Positions 8,129 to 16,194 of a stretch of DNA of 64,000 nucleotides are shown piece after piece (the first letter of the stretch is position 1; each line of letters begins with the position of its first letter). Source of the stretch: Kamptonema formosum PCC 6407 (lineage in GTDB: Bacteria; Cyanobacteriota; Cyanobacteriia; Cyanobacteriales; Microcoleaceae); contig NZ_KB235904.1 in assembly GCF_000332155.1 (NCBI RefSeq), forward strand, positions 629,078 to 693,077, written 5' to 3'. Below the pieces are notes generated by a model. The model searched no databases, was not told the DNA's origin, and saw nothing but the letters and a program-made list of their open reading frames with translations. The position numbers were made by a program, and so were the translations under genes.

Positions 8129-8992
8129 ATGGCTATTGCACGACAAAAAACAACTCAAAAAGATTTCAATATTGGCTTGATTATTTTGCCAGTTACTATT
8201 TTTTTAGTAGTCGTTTATTTCATGGGGCCGATTTTGTGGCAGGTATTGACTTCTTTCAAGGTTAATGCAGATATTTCTGCTGTTCCTAATGTCTATATTC
8301 CTAGACAAATCACCTTCGATCATTACCTTTCTCTGTTCCGCCGTCGCCCTTTCACCCTCTATATTTTAAATAGCGCCTTCGTTTCCATTAGCTCAACATT
8401 GCTGTGTTTAGCATTTGGTGCTCCCGCAGCTTATGCTTTGGCGCGGTTGCGACTTTGGGGTGAGAAAATTATCCTTGCTAGCGTCACGATTGTGACGCTT
8501 TTTCCGGGTGTACTACTATTTTTGGGGTTGTTGGAAATTGTCAAAGCTTTGAATTTAGGAAATAATTATTTAGCGTTAATTATTCCTTACACTGCTATAA
8601 ATTTGCCGCTGACTATTTTGGTAATGCGGAGTTTCTTTCAACAGTTGCCTAAAGATTTAGAAGATGCAGCAAAAATTGACGGCTATAACACTTTTCAAAT
8701 GCTGTGGCAAATTATTTTGCCGATAACATTACCAGCGTTAATAACAACAGGAATTTTGACTTTCATCTGTGCCTGGAATGAGTTCATTTTTGCTCTTACT
8801 TTTATTACTCGCGAATCTATGAAAACTATTCCCGTAGCAACAGCTCAACTAAGTGGAGCGTCAATGTTTGAAATTCCTTATGGCCCAATTGCAGCCGCTA
8901 CAGTTTTGGGAACTTTGCCTCTGGTACTTCTAGTTTTGGCATTCCAGCGCCGTATTGTCCAAGGTTTAACTGCTGGTGCAGTTAAAGGATAA
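8129..8992 (+). CDS. Sugar ABC transporter permease (MalG-like)
   Basis: Inner-membrane subunit of a CUT1-type sugar importer, 287 residues, with a first membrane helix near 16-38 and about six helices in all. The cytoplasmic EAA loop that docks the ATPase is clear (DLEDAAKIDGYNTFQMLWQI, around residues 180-200). The C-terminal FQRRIVQGLTAGAVKG ending is typical of the family. It follows the broken MalF-like gene and precedes the ATPase. It is intact, so the system lost only one permease half; it would need a partner from elsewhere to work. Confidence 0.92.
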   Translation: MAIARQKTTQKDFNIGLIILPVTIFLVVVYFMGPILWQVLTSFKVNADISAVPNVYIPRQITFDHYLSLFRRRPFTLYILNSAFVSISSTLLCLAFGAPAAYALARLRLWGEKIILASVTIVTLFPGVLLFLGLLEIVKALNLGNNYLALIIPYTAINLPLTILVMRSFFQQLPKDLEDAAKIDGYNTFQMLWQIILPITLPALITTGILTFICAWNEFIFALTFITRESMKTIPVATAQLSGASMFEIPYGPIAAATVLGTLPLVLLVLAFQRRIVQGLTAGAVKG

Positions 8993-9037
8993 TTGTTAGT
9001 GGTTAGTTGTTCGTTGTTGGAACTACCAATTAGAAAA

Positions 9038-9208
9038 AGGGACTAGGGGCTAGGGGCTAGGGACTAGGGAAAGAGGGGGAGCAGGGGAGCAGAGGAGCGA
9101 GGGAGCAGGGGAGCGGGGGGGAGATGGGTAATTAGCCATTAGCAATTAGCCATTAGCAATTACCAATTACTAATTACCAATTACCAATTACCAATTACCA
9201 ATTACCAT
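9038..9208. repeat. STRR arrays (GGGGCTA and ATTACCA heptads)
   Basis: A (GGGACTA/GGGGCTA) tract and a G-rich GGGGAGCA tract are followed by CATTAGCAATTAG and then five or more ATTACCA heptads. The last unit runs up to the ATG of the ATPase gene at 9210, taking the place where a ribosome-binding site would be. Confidence 0.85.
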
Positions 9209-9209
9209 C

Positions 9210-10274
9210 ATGGCCAGACTACAACTGATAGAAATCAATAAAACTTATAGTCCTAAAATTGTTCCTGTTAAAGACATTAGCTTAGATGTCCAAGAGGGAG
9301 AATTTATCACTTTATTAGGGCCGTCTGGGTGTGGAAAATCCACAACGTTGCGGTTAATTGCAGGGTTAGAACAACCGACTAGGGGGAAGATTGCGATTGG
9401 CGATCGCAACGTCACTCATCTCAGACCAGGCGATCGCGACATTGCGATGGTATTTCAAAGTTACGCCCTCTACCCCCACATGACAGTCTATGAAAATATG
9501 GCTTCTAGTTTAAAACTGCACAAAACTCCCACCGCCGAAATCAAAAGGCGTGTAGAGGAAGTTGCAGAATCACTGGGATTGACTGAATTAATGGAGCGCA
9601 AACCCAGTAAAATGTCGGGAGGACAGCGACAACGGGTAGCATTAGGTCGCGCGTTAGTGCGTCAACCAGAAGTATTTTTACTAGATGAACCATTAAGCAA
9701 TCTTGATGCTTTACTTAGAGAGCACGTTCGTGCGGAATTGAAGCAGTTATTTAAAACGCAAAAAGCGCCTGTAGTTTACGTTACTCACGATCAAACTGAA
9801 GCGATGACGCTTTCAACAAAAGTTGCAGTTCTTAACAATGGTATTGTGCAACAACTCGATCCACCCCATAGAATTTACACCCATCCATCAAATCAATTTG
9901 TAGCTGGTTTTGTTGGCAGTCCCCAGATGAATTTACTGAAGCTAAAATGTGAAGGCAATGATGCTATTTTGGGTAAATTCAAAGTGCGTTTACCGCAAAT
10001 GTTGACAACTCCTCCAGAGATTATTTTAGGTATTCGCCCGGAGCACGTTCGCATTGCTCAATCGGGAGATTTTCAGACAATTGAAGGTCAGGTTTATTTG
10101 GTGGAAAATTTGGGAATGCAGAATTTAATTAGCGTCCGAGTAAATGGTGCAGAAGATGTAAAAGTGCGGGCGTTGACTCCACCAGATCAAAACTTAAATG
10201 AGGATAGGGTGACGCTGGCTTTTGCACCTGAGTTAATTCACTGGTTTGATGTAAATAGTGGCGATCGGCTATGA
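9210..10274 (+). CDS. Sugar ABC transporter ATPase (MalK/UgpC-like)
   Basis: Cytoplasmic ATP-hydrolysing subunit of a CUT1 importer. All nucleotide-binding motifs are intact: Walker A GPSGCGKST near residue 38, Q-loop VFQSYALYPHMT near 81, signature MSGGQRQR near 135, Walker B VFLLDEPLSNLD near 155 and the His switch VTHDQTEAMTL near 190. A TOBE-type domain fills the last 120 residues (LGIRPEHVRI). MalK-type ATPases can serve several transporters, so this gene may stay useful although the adjoining permease is broken. No Shine-Dalgarno motif is seen; heptad repeats run into the start codon. Confidence 0.93.
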   Translation: MARLQLIEINKTYSPKIVPVKDISLDVQEGEFITLLGPSGCGKSTTLRLIAGLEQPTRGKIAIGDRNVTHLRPGDRDIAMVFQSYALYPHMTVYENMASSLKLHKTPTAEIKRRVEEVAESLGLTELMERKPSKMSGGQRQRVALGRALVRQPEVFLLDEPLSNLDALLREHVRAELKQLFKTQKAPVVYVTHDQTEAMTLSTKVAVLNNGIVQQLDPPHRIYTHPSNQFVAGFVGSPQMNLLKLKCEGNDAILGKFKVRLPQMLTTPPEIILGIRPEHVRIAQSGDFQTIEGQVYLVENLGMQNLISVRVNGAEDVKVRALTPPDQNLNEDRVTLAFAPELIHWFDVNSGDRL

Positions 10275-10311
10275 AGGTAATGATGCTGCAAATAACTAGG
10301 ATTAAAAAATT

Positions 10312-10385
10312 AATAACTTGATGAATTACTGCGGCTGACTATCTAGCACTGCTTTCCGTTATATCCGACAATCGATCAAGTTATT
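10312..10385 (+). terminator. Long stem-loop after the ATPase gene
   Basis: AATAACTTGAT (10312-10322) pairs exactly with ATCAAGTTATT (10375-10385) and is followed by TATTTTTC. The 52-nt loop is long for an intrinsic terminator. It could end the transporter operon. The rest of 10275-10617 holds no supported gene. Confidence 0.4.
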
Positions 10386-10617
10386 TATTTTTCAGTCCTT
10401 AGTCATTAGCCATTAGCAACTTGAGTAATTTTAGGAATCCTATCTGATTGGTAAGTAGCGATCGCATTTCTGATGAAGTGCTAATCGTGTGCTTGTGTGG
10501 AGCTGGTTCTGAATTACTTTTTTCCTGGGCATCGCATCCAAAAAGAATTATAATACAGTTTAGCAACCTAATATTAGACTGCGCTATAATTGTGTCATTG
10601 GAAAATACTAGAGAAAC

Positions 10618-11859
10618 TCACGTTTCAAAATACAAGGTTGCTGGATAATTACATTTAGGACACTCAGAAATAAGCTTGTCTCTAAAACTGTAGTATTTAG
10701 GTATTATGCAAATCTTTCTGTCAATTAATAAAGAATAACATTGTAAACCAATAGAGTTAGGCAAAGTCAAAATATCAACTAAACGCAGTTTGTCAGGATT
10801 GTATAAATAAACTTGATCAGACTGATCTCCATCTGGTGAAGACAAGTTATTAGAACCAAAAGCAGCCTCAAAAAGATGCAACATATCAGTAGGTTCAGAG
10901 CTAGAACATATATCTATAATTTTATTGATGGTTTCATTAGAAATTTTACGCAGGTATGTTCCATGTTCGTGGCATTGCCCAATCTCTTCTATTTCACCAT
11001 AAGTAAAGCAATAAGCTTTTTCACCTGTTGTGAAAGGAAGTCTTACGTATTGGTATAGATCTAGCTCTTCAACAGTACAACTTTTTAATAAATCTATTAG
11101 ATAAAGATAAAATTTAAGAAGAGTATTGCTTGTGTCAGGAATTCCTATAACATCTGGCTTGGAAATGCCCCTTAAATCACTATTCCTGAAACAATGGTTT
11201 CTCACACCATATGGTAATGTTCCCTCTTCACAAGGCAATATTAATCCTTGATTTAAAACAACAATAAAATTTGTCCATACTGATGAGGTATTTTTGCACA
11301 TAAAGTCTTTAACCGTTTCAGCTAAAGTCGTCCATTTCAAGCTGCAATCATATGCAAATAATATTCCGAAACGATTGTCAGAACCCTCAAGTTTTTTAAA
11401 TGAAGCTATATTATTTAATCCTTCGTTTATATCATCTCGAGAGCTCAATCTTGACTTTACCTGTATAACGCCATAAACACTTTCAATTGCTAAAAATGAA
11501 AGACTTGAATAGCTAAGTAACATAGGACTATTAAGAGAGTCATAGATTGCTATGTCAATTTGGTTGCTTGGATGTCCAGTTTGAGTGACAATACGAACAC
11601 TTGACTTGGAAACACCGTATTTCAAAGGAAGGTATCCTGTAGAGGATAGAAATTCTCTTAAAATCGCTTCTCGAATATCGCCCAGATCTGCTGGCTGCTT
11701 TCTGTGGGGTGATGATCTCTCATATTTTTTGAGAAGTTCATCTTGAATGAAAGTAAACTCTCTCTCCAGTCCTTGAAATTCAGTGGATTTTTCTCGAAAC
11801 TCTCTAGCCTTTGATTTTAACTCTGAAATTGACTTGTGGATAGGGTCTGGCTCTTTCAT
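10618..11859 (-). CDS. DUF6602-like protein with PD-(D/E)xK-type nuclease motif
   Basis: A 413-residue protein resembling the DUF6602 family. A charged helical start (residues 1-50, coiled-coil-like) leads to a conserved block: IREAILREFLSSTGYLP near 65, NQIDIAIYD near 100 and FLAIESVYGVIQVKSRL near 125. The spaced Asp and the (E/Q)VK look like the core of a PD-(D/E)xK nuclease fold, although the usual Glu before V-K is Gln (IQVK) here. The C-terminal part carries Cys-containing segments (CHEHGTYLR, CPKCNY). Codons are AT-rich compared with neighbours, and the gene lies at the edge of a toxin-antitoxin island, suggesting transfer. A defence or DNA-processing role is inference only. Confidence 0.6.
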   Translation of the reverse strand: MKEPDPIHKSISELKSKAREFREKSTEFQGLEREFTFIQDELLKKYERSSPHRKQPADLGDIREAILREFLSSTGYLPLKYGVSKSSVRIVTQTGHPSNQIDIAIYDSLNSPMLLSYSSLSFLAIESVYGVIQVKSRLSSRDDINEGLNNIASFKKLEGSDNRFGILFAYDCSLKWTTLAETVKDFMCKNTSSVWTNFIVVLNQGLILPCEEGTLPYGVRNHCFRNSDLRGISKPDVIGIPDTSNTLLKFYLYLIDLLKSCTVEELDLYQYVRLPFTTGEKAYCFTYGEIEEIGQCHEHGTYLRKISNETINKIIDICSSSEPTDMLHLFEAAFGSNNLSSPDGDQSDQVYLYNPDKLRLVDILTLPNSIGLQCYSLLIDRKICIIPKYYSFRDKLISECPKCNYPATLYFET

Positions 11860-12002
11860 TTTATGAGTATTTTTTGATTTTGATATCAGTTTATTTCCAG
11901 AAAATATCGCATATTTGTACCTTTGGTCAAGATATACTCAAAAAGTTAGGATTTTGCAGTATTTCATAGATTAAGCGTTCTAGTACCCATTATAGTCCTA
12001 AA

Positions 12003-12374
12003 TTATCGTTACATAGCGTCATCCACAGCAGCAAATTCGATAACCCCGATAACCCCGCCACCGATATCTACCTGCAACTCGTCAAAAAACACCACTGCCC
12101 CAAATCCACAGAAGGTACACCCCGCACCCTCACCGATCTCAAAATCTACTGGCAACTCCTAGACTGGGATAAACACCCCATCCTCATGTTCTACGAAGAG
12201 GCGAAACCCCAAGGTTTTAGCCAAACTTTTCTCGATTTTCTCGATCGCTTCGACGCTACAATCTGCGTTATTACCGACTCACCCCATCCCACCATTCCCA
12301 CCTTCTCACCCCAAGACCCGCACCTGATTCAAGCTATTATTACTTGGCTACAACGGACTATTTTAGAAATCTAA
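12003..12374 (+). pseudogene. Fragment 1 of an unknown gene family
   Basis: An open reading frame without a plausible start runs from about 12003 to the stop at 12372-12374. It includes SSKFDNPDNPATDIYLQL, then DLKIYWQLLDWDKHPILMFY and the C-terminus TWLQRTILEI. Pieces of the same sequence recur at 13245-13347 (KFDNPHNPAADIYLQL and WLQRTILEI). It looks like the 3' remnant of a gene whose 5' part is lost. I do not recognise the family. Confidence 0.5.
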
Positions 12375-12392
12375 TTTATAAAGGTTTTCCCA

Positions 12393-12674
12393 TTAATAAA
12401 CCTCATCATGGGAGCCAACATCAACTAAAACAATCAGAGATTCTTCTGACTCCTCATCTTGAGCAAATGTGAATATAATACGACAATCATAAGCGACTGA
12501 ACAAGACCATAAACCCTCCAAAGAACCTGTTAATTTATGAGATTTTAAAGAGGGAGTAAGAGGATCGAGACTTAACAAATTAAGCACATTAATAATCCTG
12601 TCTCTCATTTCAGGATTCTTCTTTATAAGTTTTCGGAAAGCCCGTTTAAAGCTATTATCCCAAACTATCTTCAT
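12393..12674 (-). CDS. RelE/YafQ-type mRNA interferase toxin
   Basis: Small toxin of the RelE/ParE superfamily, about 93 residues from the ATG at 12674 (MKIVWDNSFKRAF). Family traits are an N-terminal basic helix (FRKLIKKNPEMRDRI), the central LKSHKLTGSLEGLWSCSVAYDCRIIF block and a C-terminal VDVGSHDEVY containing the conserved His. It would cleave mRNA on ribosomes when not bound by antitoxin. Its start overlaps the upstream antitoxin gene by about 20 bases, as usual for type II pairs. Start codons further upstream (12686, 12701) are less likely. Confidence 0.85.
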   Translation of the reverse strand: MKIVWDNSFKRAFRKLIKKNPEMRDRIINVLNLLSLDPLTPSLKSHKLTGSLEGLWSCSVAYDCRIIFTFAQDEESEESLIVLVDVGSHDEVY

Positions 12675-12894
12675 CGTCTTTATCATCCCATAAATCAGCA
12701 ATTAAATCATTCACACTTCCTTTTTTTGCTGTTCCTTGTTTTAAAGACTCCAAAGTAGCTTTAGCATTGGCAGCAATCTCTAAACGTCGCTTTTCAATTC
12801 TTCTTTTTTTGATTAGCTCAAACAAATAGTCTTGATCGTCAAGAGAGAGTTTCTCAACAGAATCTATAATTTCTTGAAAAGATATAATGCTCAT
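12655..12894 (-). CDS. Antitoxin of the RelE-type pair
   Basis: A 79-residue protein upstream of and overlapping the toxin. The N-terminal helix ISFQEIIDSVEKLSLDDQDYL resembles antitoxins common in cyanobacteria, followed by a basic stretch (KKRRIEKRRLE) and an acidic tail (DLWDDKDDEDSLG) likely to wrap the toxin. Such antitoxins usually repress their own operon; no operator was identified. Confidence 0.8.
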   Translation of the reverse strand: MSIISFQEIIDSVEKLSLDDQDYLFELIKKRRIEKRRLEIAANAKATLESLKQGTAKKGSVNDLIADLWDDKDDEDSLG

Positions 12895-12951
12895 ATTTTT
12901 TATCCTTTTAGTAGGCGCGTTTGAAAGCAGAACTAAAACTAACTTCCACTA

Positions 12952-13161
12952 TTATTCCTCGATCATTTTTCTCAGTTCGTTAATATTAGAGGAAAACTTC
13001 AGTTCACCTTTTTGGTGTTCGACCTGCGCTAAATTAAAGTTATCATATATCTCATCACCGCGTTCTTCACGGATGTATTGGTTTAATAACATTTGAATCT
13101 CCTGCTTTTCATCGGTAGAAAGACCTTTAATTACCTCGACTACATCATTAAAGGTCATCAT
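12952..13161 (-). CDS. Orphan antitoxin-like protein
   Basis: 69 residues with the same layout as the neighbouring antitoxin: N-terminal FNDVVEVIKGLSTDEKQEIQ, a basic YIREERGDE stretch and an acidic tail. It ends only 57 bases before the next antitoxin gene and no toxin frame lies between, so its partner has been lost or lies elsewhere. It is either a solitary antitoxin or a degenerating remnant. Confidence 0.6.
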   Translation of the reverse strand: MMTFNDVVEVIKGLSTDEKQEIQMLLNQYIREERGDEIYDNFNLAQVEHQKGELKFSSNINELRKMIEE

Positions 13162-13209
13162 TTACCAACCCTCACGGTATCGAGCTACTTTTAATCATGC
13201 CATAGCAAC

Positions 13210-13347
13210 GCCCCAACTCACCGAACCCAACTTCCACGCCTTCCCTCCAACTCCTCTGCATCGACGGCAGCAAATTCGATAACCCCCATAACCCCGCCGC
13301 CGACATCTACCTACAATTGGCTGCAACGCACTATTTTAGAAATTTAA
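13210..13347 (+). pseudogene. Fragment 2 of the unknown gene family
   Basis: The segment LQLLCIDGSKFDNPHNPAAD (from 13245) is followed after a frame change by WLQRTILEI and a stop at 13345-13347. Both ends match fragment 1 at 12003-12374, but the 75-or-so codons between are missing. This is an internally deleted copy of the same gene. Confidence 0.5.
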
Positions 13348-13392
13348 AAGAAAATTTCCAGTAAAATAGGAATAACTAAGTTGGAGTCGTTT

Positions 13393-13680
13393 ATGTCCCT
13401 CTCATCCCCTTCTCAAACCACTACTATTGAGATCGTACTTCCTCAAGACCGCAAAACAATACTTGAAAAAGCGGCAACTCTCGAAGGTCTGAGTTTAAGT
13501 GAATATCTCCTCAAGATTGCTACCGAGATTGCCGAACAATCTCTCCTGAAAACAGAATCAATTACTCTCTCAGAGAAAGACTGGGAAATTGTCACTTCTG
13601 CAATTAACAATCCTCCCGAACTCAATTCGGCTCTAAAAACTGCTATTAACCGTTATAAACAAGAAAATTTAGAAAAATAA
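13393..13680 (+). CDS. DUF1778 (TacA-type) antitoxin
   Basis: About 95 residues from the ATG at 13393, preceded by TTGGAG at 6 nt spacing. The N-terminal ribbon-helix-helix part (TTIEIVLPQDRKTILEKAA, LEGLSLSEYLL) is typical of DUF1778 antitoxins, with a C-terminal toxin-binding tail after TLSEKDWEIVTSAI. Its stop codon directly abuts the start of the acetyltransferase toxin. By analogy it binds DNA and represses the pair together with the toxin. Confidence 0.88.
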   Translation: MSLSSPSQTTTIEIVLPQDRKTILEKAATLEGLSLSEYLLKIATEIAEQSLLKTESITLSEKDWEIVTSAINNPPELNSALKTAINRYKQENLEK

Positions 13681-14187
13681 ATGGAATGGATTATTTGCTC
13701 AATTGAAGACAATCGGGCGATTAGAGATAATTTTGATTGCGGCATACCCGAATTAAACGAATATCTGCAAAAATACGCCAAGCAAAACCACAAAAAAGGT
13801 ATGGCTAAAACTTGGGTAGCTATTCCTAAGTCTGGAGAAGGCGAGGTCGTCGGTTATTACTCAATTAGCATGGCTGAATTAAAACGAGAATCCCTCCCAA
13901 CTCAATTGACTAAAGGATTACCCCGTTATCCTATTCCAGTCATGCGAATCGGTAAATTAGCCGTAACCCAAGCCATGCAAGGAAAACGCTTAGGAGAAAC
14001 TTTATTGGTTGATGCTTTTGCTAAACTTATTCATTTATCAGCAGATATCGGAGTATTTGGTGTAACAGTTGATGCCTTAAACGAGTCAGCCAAAGCATTT
14101 TATCTGAAATATGGATTTATTCCTTTAGAAGAAGATGAATTTTCGCTTTTTATTGCCCTAACAAAAATCAGAGAAGAATTGACATAG
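13681..14187 (+). CDS. GNAT-family (TacT-type) toxin
   Basis: Acetyltransferase toxin of 168 residues. Known relatives acetylate the amino group of charged tRNAs and block translation. Seen here: FDCGIPELNEYLQKYAKQNH near 20, AKTWVA, GYYSISMAEL near 58, the acetyl-CoA binding stretch RIGKLAVTQAMQGKRLGETL near 92-110, and KAFYLKYGFIPL near 140. It starts immediately after the antitoxin stop codon, so both come from one transcript. Confidence 0.9.
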   Translation: MEWIICSIEDNRAIRDNFDCGIPELNEYLQKYAKQNHKKGMAKTWVAIPKSGEGEVVGYYSISMAELKRESLPTQLTKGLPRYPIPVMRIGKLAVTQAMQGKRLGETLLVDAFAKLIHLSADIGVFGVTVDALNESAKAFYLKYGFIPLEEDEFSLFIALTKIREELT

Positions 14188-14377
14188 AATTTCAGCTAAC
14201 CCTCCAACTCTTCTGCATCAACACTAATACTAAAGCACCTAAACACAGCGCGGCATTAGAAAATTTTCGACCCAGTGAAACAGAAATTCTCTGCGTTTCA
14301 TCACAAGATTTAGCAGAAATTTACTCCTATAGAATTGATACCGATCGTCAATCATCTTCTAGTATTAGCAATTGCTG
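14187..14377 (+). pseudogene. Fragment 3, possibly of the same unknown family
   Basis: An open frame without a start codon begins EFQLTLQLFCINTNTKAPKH and continues to a stop at 14375-14377, over the 3' end of the antiporter gene. The LQLFCIN start resembles LQLLCID of fragment 2. It appears to be a further remnant joined directly behind the GNAT toxin gene. Confidence 0.35.
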
Positions 14378-15976
14378 ATCCAGTTTTTTCAGCCGCTCAT
14401 GTACAATTTCTTCCGAAAGAATTCGCTTGCGAATTGCTTCAGTAAGCGCTACTTTCTCAGCTAACAATAAACGCCGTCGAATCCCATCAATTTTCCCAGT
14501 CGATCCACGTTTTGGATCGAATTCATCTGGGCGACGATTGTAGATTTCCCGCAGTAATTTTTCCGCACCTGCTACTCGCACCTGATAACCTGAACGCATC
14601 TCTTCATAGACAGCTTTTGGTAACACTCCCGACTTCAACAAACTATCTAATTCATCCTGTGCTGCTTTAGATGTAATTAACTGAGCTTGTAATTCTTCTA
14701 TCTGCCGCTTCGCCTCTGAAAATTTAGATAAATTTAACCGTTTTACTACCCAAGGTAAGCTCGATCCCTGACCAACTAATGATACCAAAACACAGCCGTA
14801 AATTAAAGCGATTAGACCTTCGCGGCCTGGTAATGTCGTAGGTAAACTTAAGGCTAAAGCCATTGATAATGAGCCTTTGATATTACCTAAAAAAAGTAAA
14901 TGTTGCCAGGGTAAAGGAATTGGACGATCTATCCAACTAATTCCTGCTAAAAGTGGATATACTGAGAGAATTCGACCAGCTTGAAAAGCACAAATAGCAA
15001 TTAAAACAGCAGGTAAAGCGTTCAATAGTGTAATCAGGTTTATTTCTACACCAATTAGTAGAAAAATAAAAGTATTGACACTAAAACTGGCATATTCCCA
15101 GAAACTTAATAAGGTAATACGGGCAGAAGCGGAAGGGGTGCGAGAAAGTCCTAGATTCCCAAAAATTAATCCAGCTACAACTACAGCGACAGCACCCGAA
15201 ACACCTAGAGATTGTCCTACCTGAAAAGTGCCTAATGCAACTGCAACTGTCAATAATAAGCTGCTGAGAGGATCGTCTAAACGTTCAAATACAGGTATGC
15301 TTAAATAGCCCAAGATTAACCCAACAAAGATTCCTCCTAAAGATATAAATAGGAGGTCTTTTACTCCCTCTAAAAAGGTCAGCGAACCAGTTGAATATAC
15401 TTTTAAAATCAGGTTGAATAAAACTAGGCCGGTGGCATCATTAAATAAGGTTTCTCCTTCAACAATGGTAGAAAGCCTTGAGGGTACAGGTATATTTTTA
15501 AAGACGGCAATCATGGAGACGGTATCTGTGTTTGCCAGGACTACTCCTAGAAGTAAAGCGGGTATCCAAGTCAGTCCCAGGCTAAATTTTAAGATAATCC
15601 CGATAATAGCAGAAGAAAGTATGCTTCCAGGCACAGCTAAGAGAGCAATTGGTTTAAATGTGCTACGGAGACGACTTATATCTGTATTGATACCGGCTTC
15701 AAAGATTAAAATTGGGAGGAAAAGATTTAACACTAGGGAAGGATCTAGTCCAGTGTGACGGGGGAGCAAATCTGTCACTGCGAAACCGGCTAATACTAAA
15801 CCGGTGACGTAGGGAATACGAAACCGCCGCGTTATTAGGGCAACGCCTGTAGCACCCAAGAGCAAAATAATCAGAACTATGACTAATTCTGCAACGTTTT
15901 CTTGACTATTATTAACTGCGGGATCAAGGTTTCCTAAGAGTAGTTTCTCCCAAGACCACTGCATTACTTGTATCAC
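14348..15976 (-). CDS. Cation:proton antiporter (CPA1/NhaP-like)
   Basis: Integral membrane Na+(K+)/H+ exchanger of 542 residues with about a dozen hydrophobic helices through residue 400 and a cytoplasmic helical tail. Family motifs: PILIFEAGINTDISRLR near 85, ANTDTVSMIAVFKNIPVPSRL near 150 and EGETLFNDATGLVLF near 170 with the paired acidic residues of ion-binding. The tail (EELQAQLITSKAAQDELDSLL) is coiled-coil-like. The start is uncertain: a GTG at 15976 has GGAG 10 nt upstream, while an ATG lies at 15964. The TrkA-type gene upstream on the same strand may encode a partner. Confidence 0.9.
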   Translation of the reverse strand: MIQVMQWSWEKLLLGNLDPAVNNSQENVAELVIVLIILLLGATGVALITRRFRIPYVTGLVLAGFAVTDLLPRHTGLDPSLVLNLFLPILIFEAGINTDISRLRSTFKPIALLAVPGSILSSAIIGIILKFSLGLTWIPALLLGVVLANTDTVSMIAVFKNIPVPSRLSTIVEGETLFNDATGLVLFNLILKVYSTGSLTFLEGVKDLLFISLGGIFVGLILGYLSIPVFERLDDPLSSLLLTVAVALGTFQVGQSLGVSGAVAVVVAGLIFGNLGLSRTPSASARITLLSFWEYASFSVNTFIFLLIGVEINLITLLNALPAVLIAICAFQAGRILSVYPLLAGISWIDRPIPLPWQHLLFLGNIKGSLSMALALSLPTTLPGREGLIALIYGCVLVSLVGQGSSLPWVVKRLNLSKFSEAKRQIEELQAQLITSKAAQDELDSLLKSGVLPKAVYEEMRSGYQVRVAGAEKLLREIYNRRPDEFDPKRGSTGKIDGIRRRLLLAEKVALTEAIRKRILSEEIVHERLKKLDQQLLILEDD

Positions 15977-16062
15977 GTCAAATTAGCTCCAAATGCTTAG
16001 TTAGTTTATAGATTAGGTCTGTTATGACTTAGGTATCGTAACGCAAATATCAAGGTCTGAGA

Positions 16063-16135
16063 TTGCTTCGCTTCACTCGCAATGACAGAAGATTATAAAG
16101 GTATGAAATTGCTTCGTTTCACTCGCAATGACATG
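16063..16135. repeat. Dispersed TTGCTTCG...CTCGCAATGACA repeat
   Basis: Two copies of GCTTCG(C/T)TTCACTCGCAATGACA stand in tandem between the antiporter and TrkA-type genes. Related sequence is found near 44490-44548, 53575-53635 and 57328-57418. Confidence 0.65.
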
Positions 16136-16194
16136 AGAACGTATTGATTGCGTAAATCCTACTTTTTAAGCCTTCTTCCATAAGTCCTATTTGA

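Noticed and set aside
10448-10648. 66-codon frame on the plus strand before the DUF6602-like gene.
   Set aside because: Non-protein-like composition, no ribosome site, and its end overlaps the 3' end of a real gene on the other strand.
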